DNA of 64,000 nt from Rhodobacteraceae bacterium HIMB11 (lineage in GTDB: Bacteria; Pseudomonadota; Alphaproteobacteria; Rhodobacterales; Rhodobacteraceae): positions 1 through 64,000 of the forward strand of contig AVDB01000008.1 of NCBI GenBank assembly GCA_000472185.1. Reading direction: 5' to 3'. The translations under genes were made by a program, and so were the position numbers. The notes beneath the pieces were generated by a model that ran no database searches, had not been told where the DNA came from, and was given only the letters and a program-made list of their open reading frames with translations. This document shows, piece by piece, positions 18,400-27,817 of the stretch. Within the stretch, counting starts at the first letter, position 1; every line of letters begins with the position of its first letter.

Positions 18400-18411
18400 A
18401 TTGTATACAAT
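18400..18411. promoter_or_regulatory. Palindromic operator ATTGTATACAAT
   Basis: This perfect 12-bp palindrome fits the TTGTATACAA-type sites bound by FadR-subfamily GntR regulators. It lies 142 bp before the importer ATPase and 88 bp before the GntR gene, in their divergent promoter region, so autoregulation plus transporter control is likely. A related site occurs at 19468-19486. Confidence 0.6.
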
Positions 18412-18498
18412 GTAAAGATATTTTGGACACCTGTTGTCGAAGGCTAACGCCTTTACTAATAGTGGTATCGAGGATTAGAATCGCAGAGCATCACAAAA

Positions 18499-19170
18499 TT
18501 GAAACCTATAACCGCAGAAGAAATTACCACGCAGCTTTCAGAAGCTGTACACGAACACCGTCTCAAGCCCGGAGCAAAATTGCGCGAAGATGAAGTAAGC
18601 GAAGTCTTTGGCGTCAGTCGAACAATAGTACGACAGGCATTGCGGAATATGGCATTCGACGGGTTGCTGACAATCGAAAAGAACCGTGGTGCCTCGGTAT
18701 CGAAGCCAACATTGAAAGAGGCGCATGAGGTCTTTCAGGCGCGCGCACTATTGGAACCAAGTACAGCGCGCGCCGCGGCCGAGCGCACGACACCCGCAGA
18801 TATTGCCCGGCTTCAGCGCCATATCGAAGAAGAACATAGGGCACTTGATCAAGGTCAGCTGGGTCTCGCTTTGAAACTTTCAGGAAATTTTCATCTAGAA
18901 ATCGCCCGAATTGCAGACCAACACACCATAGAGCATTTCTTGAAACAACTCATCTATCGATCGTCTTTGGTCATTGCACTCTATTGGAAGCGGCGCGATG
19001 CACTGTGCGAAAACAATACTCACAATACCCTTGTTGAGGCATTGAGCAAAAATGACGGAAACGCGGCAGAAGACCTTATGACAGGGCATTTACTGAACAT
19101 CTATTCCCAACTCGATTTGCGCGAGCGTGAGGAGGAGTCAATATCTTTAAGAGACGCGCTGCGCCAATAA
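18499..19170 (+). CDS. GntR/FadR-family transcriptional regulator
   Basis: The 223-residue protein has an N-terminal winged helix (about 1-70: LREDEVSEVFGVSRTIVRQALRNMAFDGLLTIEKNRGASV) and an all-helical FCD ligand domain with candidate metal-binding histidines (NFHLEIARIA and others). The called start is TTG at 18499 without a clear ribosome-binding site, so the N-terminus is uncertain by a few residues. It diverges from the Pot-type importer and points towards the urease operon; it probably senses a transported compound and represses one or both. Confidence 0.85.
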   Translation: MKPITAEEITTQLSEAVHEHRLKPGAKLREDEVSEVFGVSRTIVRQALRNMAFDGLLTIEKNRGASVSKPTLKEAHEVFQARALLEPSTARAAAERTTPADIARLQRHIEEEHRALDQGQLGLALKLSGNFHLEIARIADQHTIEHFLKQLIYRSSLVIALYWKRRDALCENNTHNTLVEALSKNDGNAAEDLMTGHLLNIYSQLDLREREEESISLRDALRQ

Positions 19171-19896
19171 AGTGTCCATCAAAAGTCTTGCTTGCGCCTC
19201 TCGTTGAACACAAAAACCAAAACTGCGATTGACCTCAGAAGTTAAATTTAGCCGCAGATCGGAGACACCAGAATTATTATAGAGATAATAGTCTGAATTA
19301 AATATTTACGATGAGTTATGGCCAACAAGAAATTAATAAAACCACAATATTAGTTTACGAAAGTGTACTTTTTCAAAATGTCGTAATCATGAGGTTCAAC
19401 CTCGCATGTGCTCATAATGTCAGATGAAAAAATGTGTATCTGTTATATTAATGAGCCGCAAAAGCATATCTTTTGTATACGAAGATAAATCGTGAGAGCA
19501 TATGTGATCAGATTTAATCATTTTGTTTGTAGATTATTTAGGGTTGGCCACTGCTGGTGACAAGCGTGCATGAGTGGTGGCAACCGTTATTAGCCGTTGG
19601 TCGTTCCCATTTGAATTGACAACTTCACCAACATGGTGCCTGCGCTAACGCAGATGGGTCGCTACAGCGAGATAGCGGTCTCGTGCCAAATTTAAGCGTT
19701 CTTGTATGCCTTGAATGATCTTGACGGTAGAGCGCACGCCACATCAGTAGATAAAAGCATAAAATTTAATCTATTTTACTTATAACGATTAAAATATAAT
19801 CATTTTTTTTGAAATTCGATTGGAAACTGTTTTTACCTGCATATTGAATCTGAGTATGGCCTTCTAGAGGTGCCTAATGCAACCACGAAGGATCAG
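19171..19896. other. A+T-rich region upstream of urease genes
   Basis: This 726-bp stretch contains a second GntR-like palindrome (19468-19486) and, at 19780-19870, a very A+T-rich segment that should hold the urease promoter. Between 19645 and 19746 the minus strand has a 32-codon frame ending TVKIIQGIQERLNLARDRYLAVATHLR; it looks protein-like but has no start and may be the tail of a lost gene. No complete gene is seen. Confidence 0.4.
19468..19486. promoter_or_regulatory. Second GntR-type palindrome
   Basis: ATCTTTTGTATACGAAGAT is a near-perfect palindrome centred on GTATAC with ATCTT/AAGAT arms. It shares TTGTATAC with the site at 18400. It sits about 430 bp before ureD, downstream of the GntR gene, and may connect the regulator to the urease genes. 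Confidence 0.4.
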
Positions 19897-20706
19897 ATGA
19901 CTAAACCTGTATCAATCACATCCCAACCCAGAGCGGAGGGAAAACTGTGTCTTGATGTCGGCGATGGTAGCCAAATAGAAATGCTTTACCAGCAAGGTGC
20001 TTCAAAGGTCTTGTTTCCCAGGCAGCTTAATGGAAAGCAGGCAATTTACATCAATACTTCTGGTGGTTTAACGAGCGGAGATAGCTTCACGACCGAGATA
20101 AAATCTAAAGGTGATGCTCAATTTACGTTTACGACGCAGGGTTTCGAACGTGTTTATCGCAGCACTGATGGTCGCTGTGCTAAAATTCGCAATACGCTTC
20201 ACATAACCGAGCAAGCGAGCTGTCATTGGCTCCCGCAAGAAACATTGTTCTACGATGGCGGAGCATTGGATCGACGCCTGAGCGTGAACTTAGATCCGGG
20301 GGCTAGCGCATTAATTGTAGAGCCCTTATTGATAGGTCGCTTAGCCATGGGAGAAACGCATGTACACGGGTCTTTTCATGACTGTGTAAGTGTAAACATC
20401 TCGGGCGAGCCCATTTTTATTGATAATACCGCGCTGACAGGTGATATCACCTCGATGCTGGACCGCCCAGCGGTTGCCGCAGGCGCTCGGGCTATTGCGC
20501 TTATCTTATACCGTGCACGAGACGCAGATTTGGCCGTTGGTCGCATAATCTCGATGTTGAACGGATATTCAGGGGCAAGTTTATTGCGCAATGACCTTTG
20601 TATCGCGCGTCTGATTGCGGCGGACGGGCTCGAGCTGCGCAAAATGCTTTTACCTATTTTAGATGATTTGACACGCAGTAGCGTGCCTAAAACTTGGAGA
20701 TTGTAA
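19897..20706 (+). CDS. ureD: Urease accessory protein UreD
   Basis: UreD is part of the UreD-UreF-UreG chaperone complex that delivers nickel to apo-urease. The 269-residue product shows family segments [28 protein letters not shown] near the start, [30 protein letters not shown] and the late arginine-rich [15 protein letters not shown]. The start is placed at ATG 19897, which has AAGGA upstream; a GTG nine codons earlier is possible. Its TAA overlaps the ureA ATG by one base. It opens the rightward operon D-A-x-B-C-E-F-G. Confidence 0.9.
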   Translation: MTKPVSITSQPRAEGKLCLDVGDGSQIEMLYQQGASKVLFPRQLNGKQAIYINTSGGLTSGDSFTTEIKSKGDAQFTFTTQGFERVYRSTDGRCAKIRNTLHITEQASCHWLPQETLFYDGGALDRRLSVNLDPGASALIVEPLLIGRLAMGETHVHGSFHDCVSVNISGEPIFIDNTALTGDITSMLDRPAVAAGARAIALILYRARDADLAVGRIISMLNGYSGASLLRNDLCIARLIAADGLELRKMLLPILDDLTRSSVPKTWRL

Positions 20707-21008
20707 TGCAACTCACACCGAGAGAAAAAGATAAACTCTTAATAGCGATGGCCGCAGATGTCGCCCGTCGCCGTAAAGCCAGAGGCGTCAAACTTAACCA
20801 CCCAGAAGCTATTGCACTTATTTCCGACGCTGTAGTTGAAGGTGCCCGTGAAGGCCACAGTGTAGCTGAAATGATGCAACTCGGAGCCACTATCCTAACC
20901 AGAAATGATTGCATGGAAGGCATCCCAGAAATGATCCCTGAAGTACAAGTTGAGGCCACGTTTCCAGACGGAACAAAGTTAGTCACAGTCCACAAGCCCA
21001 TTCGATAG
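20706..21008 (+). CDS. ureA: Urease gamma subunit UreA
   Basis: The 100-residue gamma subunit begins [50 protein letters not shown], the near-invariant family start, and ends with the [14 protein letters not shown] segment. It assembles with UreB and UreC into the cytoplasmic urease that splits urea to ammonia and carbamate. It starts inside the ureD stop codon (TAATG), so translation is coupled. Confidence 0.95.
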   Translation: MQLTPREKDKLLIAMAADVARRRKARGVKLNHPEAIALISDAVVEGAREGHSVAEMMQLGATILTRNDCMEGIPEMIPEVQVEATFPDGTKLVTVHKPIR

Positions 21009-21017
21009 GAGAAAGTT

Positions 21018-21188
21018 ATGAAATTTTTTGCAAGTCTTCCAGTAATACTATGCGCATCACCTATTCTTGCGCATACCACTACATTACCGCACGCGCATGA
21101 CGTGAGCCCAGTGCCACTTTTAATTGGGTTAGGTATTATCACCATAGCGCTTGTGTTCAGCAAATTCTATAAAGGGGTCATCCGATGA
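21018..21188 (+). CDS. Small His-containing membrane protein in urease operon
   Basis: A 56-codon gene lies between ureA and ureB. TAGGAGAAAGTT gives a strong ribosome-binding site before ATG 21018, and its TGA overlaps the ureB start as ATGA. The product has a signal-like N-terminus ([18 protein letters not shown]), then a short segment with three histidines ([10 protein letters not shown]), a hydrophobic span of about 18 residues ([15 protein letters not shown]) and a basic tail. It resembles no named accessory protein that I can recall; the histidines suggest metal (nickel) contact at or outside the membrane, which is inference. Confidence 0.65.
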   Translation: MKFFASLPVILCASPILAHTTTLPHAHDVSPVPLLIGLGIITIALVFSKFYKGVIR

Positions 21189-21490
21189 TCCCAGGCGAAC
21201 TTTTCTTGGCCGATGAGGATATTGTTTTAAACTCTGATCGCGTGGCAGTTGATATCGTTGTCTCAAACACAGGTGACCGTCCAATCCAAGTGGGTAGTCA
21301 TTATCACTTTTATGAAACAAACCCAGCTCTTGCATTTGAGCGTGATGCGGCACGTGGGATGCGTCTTGATATCGCCGCAGGCACGGCTGTGCGATTTGAG
21401 CCTGGTCAAACACGGCCTGTGGGATTGATTCCCATTGCAGGAGCTCAGCGTATTTTTGGCTTTAATGGCAAAATAATGGGAGAACTGTAA
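21185..21490 (+). CDS. ureB: Urease beta subunit UreB
   Basis: The 101-residue beta subunit starts [16 protein letters not shown] and keeps the family core [48 protein letters not shown]. It contributes to the trimeric urease core without catalytic residues. Start and stop overlap the neighbours (ATGA with the small gene, TAATG with ureC). Confidence 0.95.
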   Translation: MIPGELFLADEDIVLNSDRVAVDIVVSNTGDRPIQVGSHYHFYETNPALAFERDAARGMRLDIAAGTAVRFEPGQTRPVGLIPIAGAQRIFGFNGKIMGEL

Positions 21491-23199
21491 TGTCTGTCAA
21501 AATGTCACGATATGACTACGCGGGGATGTACGGGCCTACCACGGGCGACAAACTGCGATTGGCCGATACAGAACTTGTGATCGAAGTTGAGCGCGATCTG
21601 ACCATCTATGGAGAAGAAGTGAAATTTGGCGGTGGCAAAGTCATCCGCGATGGTATGGGCCAATCACAAACCACACGAGCTGAAGGCGCTCCCGACACTG
21701 TAATCACAAATGCTCTTATTCTAGATTACACAGGCATTTACAAAGCTGATGTTGCACTACGCGACGGTCGTATCAGCGCTATAGGAAAAGCAGGAAACCC
21801 AGATACACAACCCAATGTGGATATCAGCATTGGTCCAGGTACCGAAATTATTGCAGGTGAGGGAAAAATCTTAACAGCTGGAGGTTTTGACAGTCATATT
21901 CATTATATTTGCCCGCAACAGGTTGATGACGCGCTTCATTCTGGTGTGACAACAATGCTTGGAGGTGGCACAGGACCCGCTCACGGCACATTGGCAACCA
22001 CTTGCACTCCAGGCCCTTGGCACATCGGACGGATGTTACAAGCAGCCGATGGATTACCTATGAACCTCGCCTTCGCAGGCAAGGGAAATGCGTCGCTACC
22101 CGACGCTTTGCGCGAGCAAGTTCTTGGCGGAGCATGTGCGCTCAAGCTACACGAAGATTGGGGGACTACACCCGCATCAATTGATTGCTGCCTGTCGGTG
22201 GCTGATGAATCAGATGTCCAAGTGATGATCCACACTGATACGCTCAACGAGAGTGGTTTTGTTGAACACACGGTTGCAGCAATGAAAGAAAGAACAATTC
22301 ATGCCTTTCACACTGAAGGTGCAGGTGGTGGACATGCGCCTGATATCATAAAAATTTGTGGCGAAGAATTTGTACTTCCATCTTCGACAAATCCAACGCG
22401 CCCATTTACAAAAAATACAGTTGAAGAGCACCTCGATATGTTGATGGTATGTCACCATCTCGACAAGTCAATCCCGGAGGATATCGCCTTTGCCGAAAGT
22501 CGTATTCGTCGAGAAACAATTGCCGCAGAGGATATTTTGCACGATATAGGTGCCTTTTCGATTATCGCATCCGACAGTCAGGCGATGGGGCGTGTTGGTG
22601 AGGTGATCACACGAACATGGCAGACTGCAGATAAGATGAAACGCCAGCGCGGAGCATTATCCGAAGAGACAGGGTACAATGATAATATGCGTGCCCGCCG
22701 TTATGTCGCTAAATATACGATTAACCCAGCGATCGCCCATGGTATTTCACATGAAATCGGCTCGATTGAAATTGGTAAGCGCGCAGATTTAGTCCTATGG
22801 TCACCTGCGTTTTTTGGAGCAAAACCAGAGATGGTTCTGTTGGGTGGAATGATCGTTGTTGCGCAAATGGGGGATCCCAATGCCTCTATCCCCACGCCGC
22901 AGCCGGTCTATACCAGATCAATGTTTGGAGCCTACGGTGGTGCTTTGGCACACAGCTCGATCAGCTTTATTTCAGCAGCAGCACAAGACGCTGATCTTGG
23001 AAAAACTCTAGGGCTAGCTAAGGCTACTGTGCCTGTAAAAAACACACGTGGCATCGGTAAAAAGGACCTAAAACACAATACCGAGCTGCCTGAAATAGAG
23101 GTGCACCCAGAAACCTACGAGGTCAGGGCAAATGGCGAACTGCTTACCTGTCAGCCCGCAGAAACTGTACCACTCGCACAGCGTTATTTCATGTTTTGA
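21490..23199 (+). CDS. ureC: Urease alpha (catalytic) subunit UreC
   Basis: The 569-residue catalytic subunit has full family length. Nickel ligands and catalytic residues are visible: the HIH pair in [14 protein letters not shown], the lysine to be carbamylated in [25 protein letters not shown], the [12 protein letters not shown] histidines, the mobile-flap cysteine in [24 protein letters not shown], and the Asp of [13 protein letters not shown]. It hydrolyses urea in the cytoplasm with a dinickel centre. No frameshift or missing key residue is seen, so the enzyme should be active. Confidence 0.96.
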   Translation: MSVKMSRYDYAGMYGPTTGDKLRLADTELVIEVERDLTIYGEEVKFGGGKVIRDGMGQSQTTRAEGAPDTVITNALILDYTGIYKADVALRDGRISAIGKAGNPDTQPNVDISIGPGTEIIAGEGKILTAGGFDSHIHYICPQQVDDALHSGVTTMLGGGTGPAHGTLATTCTPGPWHIGRMLQAADGLPMNLAFAGKGNASLPDALREQVLGGACALKLHEDWGTTPASIDCCLSVADESDVQVMIHTDTLNESGFVEHTVAAMKERTIHAFHTEGAGGGHAPDIIKICGEEFVLPSSTNPTRPFTKNTVEEHLDMLMVCHHLDKSIPEDIAFAESRIRRETIAAEDILHDIGAFSIIASDSQAMGRVGEVITRTWQTADKMKRQRGALSEETGYNDNMRARRYVAKYTINPAIAHGISHEIGSIEIGKRADLVLWSPAFFGAKPEMVLLGGMIVVAQMGDPNASIPTPQPVYTRSMFGAYGGALAHSSISFISAAAQDADLGKTLGLAKATVPVKNTRGIGKKDLKHNTELPEIEVHPETYEVRANGELLTCQPAETVPLAQRYFMF

Positions 23200-23210
23200 A
23201 GAGGCTACCG

Positions 23211-23678
23211 ATGTTAACTGGACATATCATTCATGAACAGCCAAAAGAAACCTCCATGTACAATTGCTCATTGACTTATGCAGAGCGTTTTTTGCGACGT
23301 AAGCGCCTGGAAACAGATTGCGGCATTAGCTTTGTTCTAGATCTAGAGAAGACAACGAATTTAAATCATGGCGATCATATCGAGCTAAGTGACGGGACAC
23401 GGGTAACTGTTTTGGCAAAACCAGAGCGCCTAGCTGCGCTGCGGGGGACAAATTTGATGGAGCTTGCTTGGCATGTTGGAAATCGACACACACCCTGTGA
23501 AGTAGTGGATGATCAATTACTCGTTCAACGTGATCATGTCATCGAACATATGATTGAACATCTTGGTGGTAAAGTAGAGCACGTTACCCGTCCTTTTAAT
23601 CCAATGGGCGGTGCTTATGGTCACGGTCGCACACACAGTCATGAGCACGGAGCCTCTGCGCATGTCCACACCCATTAA
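23211..23678 (+). CDS. ureE: Urease nickel chaperone UreE
   Basis: UreE binds nickel and hands it to UreG. The 155-residue product has the peptide-binding N-terminal domain (TYAERFLRRKRLETDCGISFVLDLE), the nickel-site domain with ELAWHVGNRHTPCE, and a His-rich tail ([19 protein letters not shown]) carrying eight or more histidines. The start is ATG 23211 with AGAGG upstream, 11 bp after ureC. The last 17 bases overlap ureF. Confidence 0.92.
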   Translation: MLTGHIIHEQPKETSMYNCSLTYAERFLRRKRLETDCGISFVLDLEKTTNLNHGDHIELSDGTRVTVLAKPERLAALRGTNLMELAWHVGNRHTPCEVVDDQLLVQRDHVIEHMIEHLGGKVEHVTRPFNPMGGAYGHGRTHSHEHGASAHVHTH

Positions 23679-24309
23679 CGATAAGATTTTAACGGTCATG
23701 CAGTGGCTATCACCGGCTTTTCCGATTGGTAGTTTTGCATATTCGCATGGTTTAGAATGGGCGATTTCAACAGGATGCTTGATTGATGCTGCGACACTTG
23801 AGGGTTGGATTACAGATGTATTGGAATACGGTTCCGGCCGAACGGATGCGATAATATTGGCACTGGCTGTACGCGGAGTATTACCGTTTGATAAACTTAA
23901 CGCCATGTCGCTTGCGCTTTGCGCTTCCCAAGAACGGCTATCTGAGACCCAGACACAAGGTCAAGCCACGGGCAAAGTGATGCGTGATGTTTGGAAGATA
24001 GGGTGCGAGGAAATGGTTTTGCCAGTGGCCTTAGGCGCAGCTGCGGCTCATCGGTCGATCCCAGTCGATCTCATTGTGCCAGCTTATTTACACGCATTTA
24101 GCTCCAATTTGATATCGGTGGCTGTACGACTAGTACCTGTGGGGCAGACCCAAGGTCAGCGTGTACTCCTCGCGCTACACCCATTGATTGACGCACTTGC
24201 GCAGGAAGCGTCAAATGCTGATTTAGACGACCTAACATCATGTACGTTTCTCTCAGATGTAGCGTCAATGCGTCACGAGACGCAAATTCCAAGGATCTTT
24301 AAAACATGA
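23662..24309 (+). CDS. ureF: Urease accessory protein UreF
   Basis: The 215-residue product shows the UreF signature [23 protein letters not shown] near the N-terminus, then [12 protein letters not shown] and the late [25 protein letters not shown]. It bridges UreD and UreG during nickel insertion. ATG 23662 lies inside ureE; an in-frame ATG at 23641 is an alternative. The stop overlaps the ureG start by four bases. Confidence 0.92.
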   Translation: MSTPINDKILTVMQWLSPAFPIGSFAYSHGLEWAISTGCLIDAATLEGWITDVLEYGSGRTDAIILALAVRGVLPFDKLNAMSLALCASQERLSETQTQGQATGKVMRDVWKIGCEEMVLPVALGAAAAHRSIPVDLIVPAYLHAFSSNLISVAVRLVPVGQTQGQRVLLALHPLIDALAQEASNADLDDLTSCTFLSDVASMRHETQIPRIFKT

Positions 24310-24941
24310 TACAGTTCAAAAAATCAGCCGTCCGCATTGGGATTGGTGGTCCTGTAGGCGCTGGTAAAACAACACTAACTGCGGCTCTAGTTAAACATTT
24401 GCGTGATAAATTTTCTGTCGCAGTAATTACCAATGACATTTATACACAAGAAGACGCTGAAGCATTGTTGCGGATGCAAATTTTACCACAAGACCGCGTG
24501 ATTGGCGTTGAAACAGGCGGTTGTCCACATACTGCAATTCGAGAAGACGCCTCAATCAACTTGGCGGCAGTGTCAAAATTACAGGCAGATTTTCCAGATC
24601 TTGATATAATTTTTATTGAGTCTGGTGGTGATAATTTATCAGCAACATTCTCTCCAGAGCTTGCAGATATTACTATCTACGTCATCGACGTTGCTATGGG
24701 CCAAGATATTCCTCGCAAGCGAGGTCCCGCACTAATGAAGTCAGATATACTTGTAATAAATAAAAGTGATCTCGCCCCTTATGTTGGCGTAGATTTAGAA
24801 CTTGCCGAGCAAGATGCTGAATATATGCGTGCCGGACGCCCATTTTTTATCATACAAGCACGTAACAATATCAACATTTCCGAGATCTGTTCAAAATTGC
24901 TCCATATTGCTGGATTAACTCCGAAGGAGCCAATCTTTTAA
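24306..24941 (+). CDS. ureG: Urease accessory GTPase UreG
   Basis: This 211-residue SIMIBI GTPase energises nickel delivery to urease. Motifs in order are the P-loop [13 protein letters not shown] (about 12-24), the CPH nickel motif in [14 protein letters not shown], the switch region [19 protein letters not shown], and the base-recognition NKSD. It is the last gene of the operon; no ureH/nik transport gene follows. Confidence 0.95.
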   Translation: MIQFKKSAVRIGIGGPVGAGKTTLTAALVKHLRDKFSVAVITNDIYTQEDAEALLRMQILPQDRVIGVETGGCPHTAIREDASINLAAVSKLQADFPDLDIIFIESGGDNLSATFSPELADITIYVIDVAMGQDIPRKRGPALMKSDILVINKSDLAPYVGVDLELAEQDAEYMRAGRPFFIIQARNNINISEICSKLLHIAGLTPKEPIF

Positions 24942-25086
24942 AGGCGTCATCAGTGACACCCAATTGGTAGTTTGACTGGATAAGCGCGACGGTCCTGTCA
25001 GATAAACGAGACCAAGCATCACTAATCTATTAATAATCTTTTGCGAAGTTAAGCAGACCCTAAATAAACCTAGGTAAAAATGTGTT

Positions 25087-25116
25087 ACTTGCTCGTCTTT
25101 AAAATGACGAGCAAGT
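25087..25116. terminator. Perfect 11-bp hairpin downstream of urease operon
   Basis: ACTTGCTCGTC (25087-25097) pairs with GACGAGCAAGT (25106-25116) over an 8-nt loop. It lies 146 bp after ureG and directly before the 90-bp repeat. A weak T-run only follows, so it may be a terminator or a structural part of the recombination site. Confidence 0.5.
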
Positions 25117-25120
25117 CTAT

Positions 25121-25208
25121 GTTCTTTAACTAGGTTGTAGACACAGTGTTCAACCCTGGAATCTCTCCCCTCAACCACGTGAAAAAGTATGTGTTTGGTG
25201 TGTTTTTG
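25121..25208. repeat. Repeat copy A, attachment-site-like
   Basis: The copy has an imperfect palindromic core (25133-25155) with GGTTG and CAACC arms enclosing TAGACACAGTGTT. Fifty-two bases after the core start comes a 24-bp block (25185-25208) rich in GTGTTT. The block is identical in copy C and has one mismatch in copy B. The geometry of core plus arm-type block resembles tyrosine recombinase attachment sites. Confidence 0.6.
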
Positions 25209-25267
25209 GATAGCACAGGCATAGCGTTAGTGTTCGAAAATTAAAACATTGATATTTTTTTGAAAAG

Positions 25268-25313
25268 TGGTGCCCGGGGGCGGAATCGAACCACCGACAC
25301 GAGGATTTTCAAT
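25268..25313 (-). pseudogene. tRNA-Phe 3' fragment (anticodon loop to CCA)
   Basis: On the minus strand these 46 nt read ATTGAAAATCCTCGTGTCGG then the T-arm GGTGGTTCGATTCCGCC and the acceptor end CCCGGGCACCA, which is the 3' part of an alphaproteobacterial tRNA-Phe(GAA) from the anticodon loop onward. The 5' part (acceptor strand, D-arm) is absent; upstream bases are unrelated. Such fragments remain when an element integrates into a tRNA 3' end. The acceptor end recurs at 12641-12658. Confidence 0.75.
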
Positions 25314-25414
25314 AGAAATGGCAATAAATAAGTAAATTAATACAGTAAGTTGCATGACTATTTAATTGGTGTGCGCAAAAGTGTGTTTTTGATATTTTGT
25401 TAGTTTGGATCAAA

Positions 25415-25447
25415 CACTGTGTCTATGACCAATGGCGGGACACAGTG
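25415..25447. repeat. Inverted repeat sharing the core of the 90-bp repeat
   Basis: CACTGTGTC (25415-25423) is complementary to GACACAGTG (25439-25447). GACACAGTG is also the centre of repeat cores A and B. These may be additional binding sites of the same recombinase, placed 260-290 bp from copy A. Confidence 0.4.
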
Positions 25448-25648
25448 CTTGGCACCGACTGGTTACATAAAAATCTGAATGAAGCATCAATGTGAGTTGG
25501 ATGATCTCAGGGCTGATCTTGACATAGCGGAAGGATAAATGATTGGACATGGCCCAGACGCTAAAATCCAGCACGCTATCCCGCAAGGTGGGTTATTCTG
25601 ACAATGCCTGGTGATATGATAGAAGAATTCTGCAATCGCAGATGAGAT

Positions 25649-26629
25649 CTATGACCGCACGGTCAAACTTACCTCGGATCGATAAACTTCCTCGGGTACT
25701 TTTCCATTTTCCAACCACGCAAGCACATTGTTCGCAATTTCGTTAGCTAAAACCGCGATATCGCAACTGATCGTATTTAATGCAGGCCAGGAATATTGGC
25801 CTTCCTGAATATCATCAAATCCGATGATATCAATTTCGTGCCCGATCTTATTACAAGCATTCAAAAGCCCCAATGCGACAAGATCGTTAAAGCAAACGGC
25901 ACCCTGACACTTAGGATACTGTTCCCTTAGAATTTTTGCGGCGTTGCTCCCAAATTCGCGTGTCGGTCGCCCCGATAAAACAATCGGGTCGGCGCCAATG
26001 CGGGCCATACCCTCAAGGTATCCTGTCATCCGTTCATTTGTTACGCCAAAATTTTCAAGTCCGCCGACAAATGCAATGTGCTTGAGCCCTCGGCTAACAA
26101 AATGCTCCATGGCCATGCGTCCACCTGCCACGTAATCAGGGGCAAAAAATGGGAAAATACTCTGCTTTGGGGGCAATTTTCTGAGAACATGAACCGTGGG
26201 AACACCTGAGCGTTTGATGGTTGCCAACGTGCCATCAATGTCCCCGTAAGCCGGCGACAGAATAAGTGCAGAAACCCCGTGTTCAAGCATCGCACCCACA
26301 ACACGATCCTGTATTTCAGGATTGTCATCCGTATTTGCAACAACGGTAGCATACCCTTTTTCATTCAATGCCATTTGCAGAGAGGTTGCAAATTCAGTGA
26401 AGAATGGGTTTGTGAGGTCATTAATAACCAATCCAACCAAACCTGCATTACCCGTTCGCATGTTTGCTGCAGAGCGATTATAGACGTATCCCAGCTCTTC
26501 CATCGCATGTAGCACAGCCAAACGCGTTTTGTCGCGAACAGAACTCGAATTGCGCACAACCAAGCTAACCGTTGACTTGGAAACTCCGGCTTTCTTCGCG
26601 ACATCAACAATGGTGGGACGTTTTTCCAT
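25649..26629 (-). CDS. LacI-family transcriptional regulator
   Basis: The 326-residue regulator has a classical LacI headpiece (TIVDVAKKAGVSKSTVSLVVRNSSSVRDKTRLAVLHAMEELGYVYN, residues 5-51), and a periplasmic-binding-protein-like effector domain (GLVGLVINDLTNPFFTEFATSL onward). It is the last gene of the leftward 14-gene operon, 10 bp after the DUF993 gene. The probable targets are the two palindromes TGGAACGTTCCA at 41245 and 41269, before the first gene; LacI proteins bind sites with a central CG like this. Effector unknown. Confidence 0.88.
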   Translation of the reverse strand: MEKRPTIVDVAKKAGVSKSTVSLVVRNSSSVRDKTRLAVLHAMEELGYVYNRSAANMRTGNAGLVGLVINDLTNPFFTEFATSLQMALNEKGYATVVANTDDNPEIQDRVVGAMLEHGVSALILSPAYGDIDGTLATIKRSGVPTVHVLRKLPPKQSIFPFFAPDYVAGGRMAMEHFVSRGLKHIAFVGGLENFGVTNERMTGYLEGMARIGADPIVLSGRPTREFGSNAAKILREQYPKCQGAVCFNDLVALGLLNACNKIGHEIDIIGFDDIQEGQYSWPALNTISCDIAVLANEIANNVLAWLENGKVPEEVYRSEVSLTVRS

Positions 26630-26639
26630 AGTATGCGTG

Positions 26640-27803
26640 CTATTTGATTCCGTGGAGCTCTAACAGTAGTTTCATGCGATGAGTTGCCAAATCAGGATCA
26701 CACAACAGGCGCGCTTGATCTGCTAAACGGAATACCTCTGCATAATGTGTGATATCACGTGACGTCTGAAATCCTGCGGGCATTATGAAATGCGACTGTG
26801 AGCCATTCAACCATGACAAAAAGGCAATACCAGCCTTATAAAAACGCGTCGGAGCTCGGAAAATTTCTCGTGAAAGCGGGACCGTCGGCGCCAACAGTGC
26901 ATGATATGTTGACATATCTTCCTTTGACATCGCCTCAAGCGCTTGCGCAGCAGCAGGTGCAATCGCAGCAAAAATCCCAAGTAATGCATGTGAATAATGC
27001 GCGCCATCCCCCGCAATCAAATCAGCATAATTAAAATCATCTCCTGTGTAGAGACGTACTCCATCAGGCAATCTTGCACGAAAGGTTTCTTCATGTGCCT
27101 TATCAAGTAGTGAAATTTTTATCCCATCTACTTTTCCTGGGTTTTCAGCGATCAAACCTAAAACAAAATCAGAAGCACTATTAACGTCGCGATGCCCCCA
27201 ATATCCGGATAATGCGGGATCAAACATATCCCCTAACCAATGCAAAATAACTGGATCTTTGGCGTTATCAATCAGATGTCGATACACTGCATGATATTCA
27301 TCTGAAGACGCATTCATCGCAGGAAAGGCGCGAGACGCCATCAAGATGACTTGCCCACCCGCATTTTCGATTGTCGACATCTGTGTTTCATATGCACCCT
27401 TAATCGCAGCAACCGATTTCAAGTCTTCTAAAGCGATATGATCTGTCCCTGCCCCGCAGGCAACCCGTGGCGACATCGCATGATCCTTGGCTGCGGCCAT
27501 CGTACGATTTATTAACTCTTTGGCGGTGTCCCAATCGACACCCATTCCACGTTGAGCAGTATCCATAGCCTCTGCGAGACCCAAACCTTGGTCCCATAGC
27601 CCAATGCGAAATTGCAACGTCGCATCCCAATCGACAGCGGGCCGCCTATCCCACGGATCACGTTCGGCCAAGGGATCAGACACGATGTGCGCAGCAGCAA
27701 ATGCAGTACGTGTCAGCGCGACTTGAGGGGTCCGTGGAACAAGCGGATTATTTCGTAATTCGTAAGGAGCAAGCGTATTTTTATATGTCGGCAAATGTAA
27801 CAT
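26640..27803 (-). CDS. DUF993 family protein (TIM-barrel-like)
   Basis: The 387-residue protein corresponds to the DUF993 family by memory, a distant relative of dihydrodipicolinate synthase-like aldolases. Visible traits are GAGTDHIALEDLKSVAAIKGAYETQM (about 118-143), the barrel-like VILMASRAF and DGIKISLLDKAHEETFRARLPDGVRLYTGDDFNYADLIAGDG, where the lysine of KISLLD sits where a Schiff-base lysine is found in DHDPS-like enzymes. A retro-aldol step on a sugar-derived keto acid is plausible but unproven. It is co-transcribed with a Gfo/Idh dehydrogenase and a sugar importer. Confidence 0.72.
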   Translation of the reverse strand: MLHLPTYKNTLAPYELRNNPLVPRTPQVALTRTAFAAAHIVSDPLAERDPWDRRPAVDWDATLQFRIGLWDQGLGLAEAMDTAQRGMGVDWDTAKELINRTMAAAKDHAMSPRVACGAGTDHIALEDLKSVAAIKGAYETQMSTIENAGGQVILMASRAFPAMNASSDEYHAVYRHLIDNAKDPVILHWLGDMFDPALSGYWGHRDVNSASDFVLGLIAENPGKVDGIKISLLDKAHEETFRARLPDGVRLYTGDDFNYADLIAGDGAHYSHALLGIFAAIAPAAAQALEAMSKEDMSTYHALLAPTVPLSREIFRAPTRFYKAGIAFLSWLNGSQSHFIMPAGFQTSRDITHYAEVFRLADQARLLCDPDLATHRMKLLLELHGIK

Positions 27804-27817
27804 TTGGGCTCCTTAAA

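Larger units (their letters stand above)
24942..25648. other. Module junction between urease and sugar-type operons
   Basis: These 707 bp carry no gene. They contain an 11-bp perfect hairpin (25087-25116), the first copy of the 90-bp repeat (25121-25208), a 46-nt tRNA-Phe 3' fragment (25268-25313) and a 9-bp inverted repeat (25415-25447). The density of recombination-type signals marks this as a junction between two acquired blocks. Confidence 0.6.

Noticed and set aside
19645-19746. Short leftward frame ending RLNLARDRYLAVATHLR
   Set aside because: Only 32 codons between stops and no start; may be a gene tail but cannot be assigned.
25087-25447. CRISPR-like series of short repeats
   Set aside because: The repeats are few, irregularly spaced and differ in orientation; there are no spacers of constant length and no cas genes in the window.
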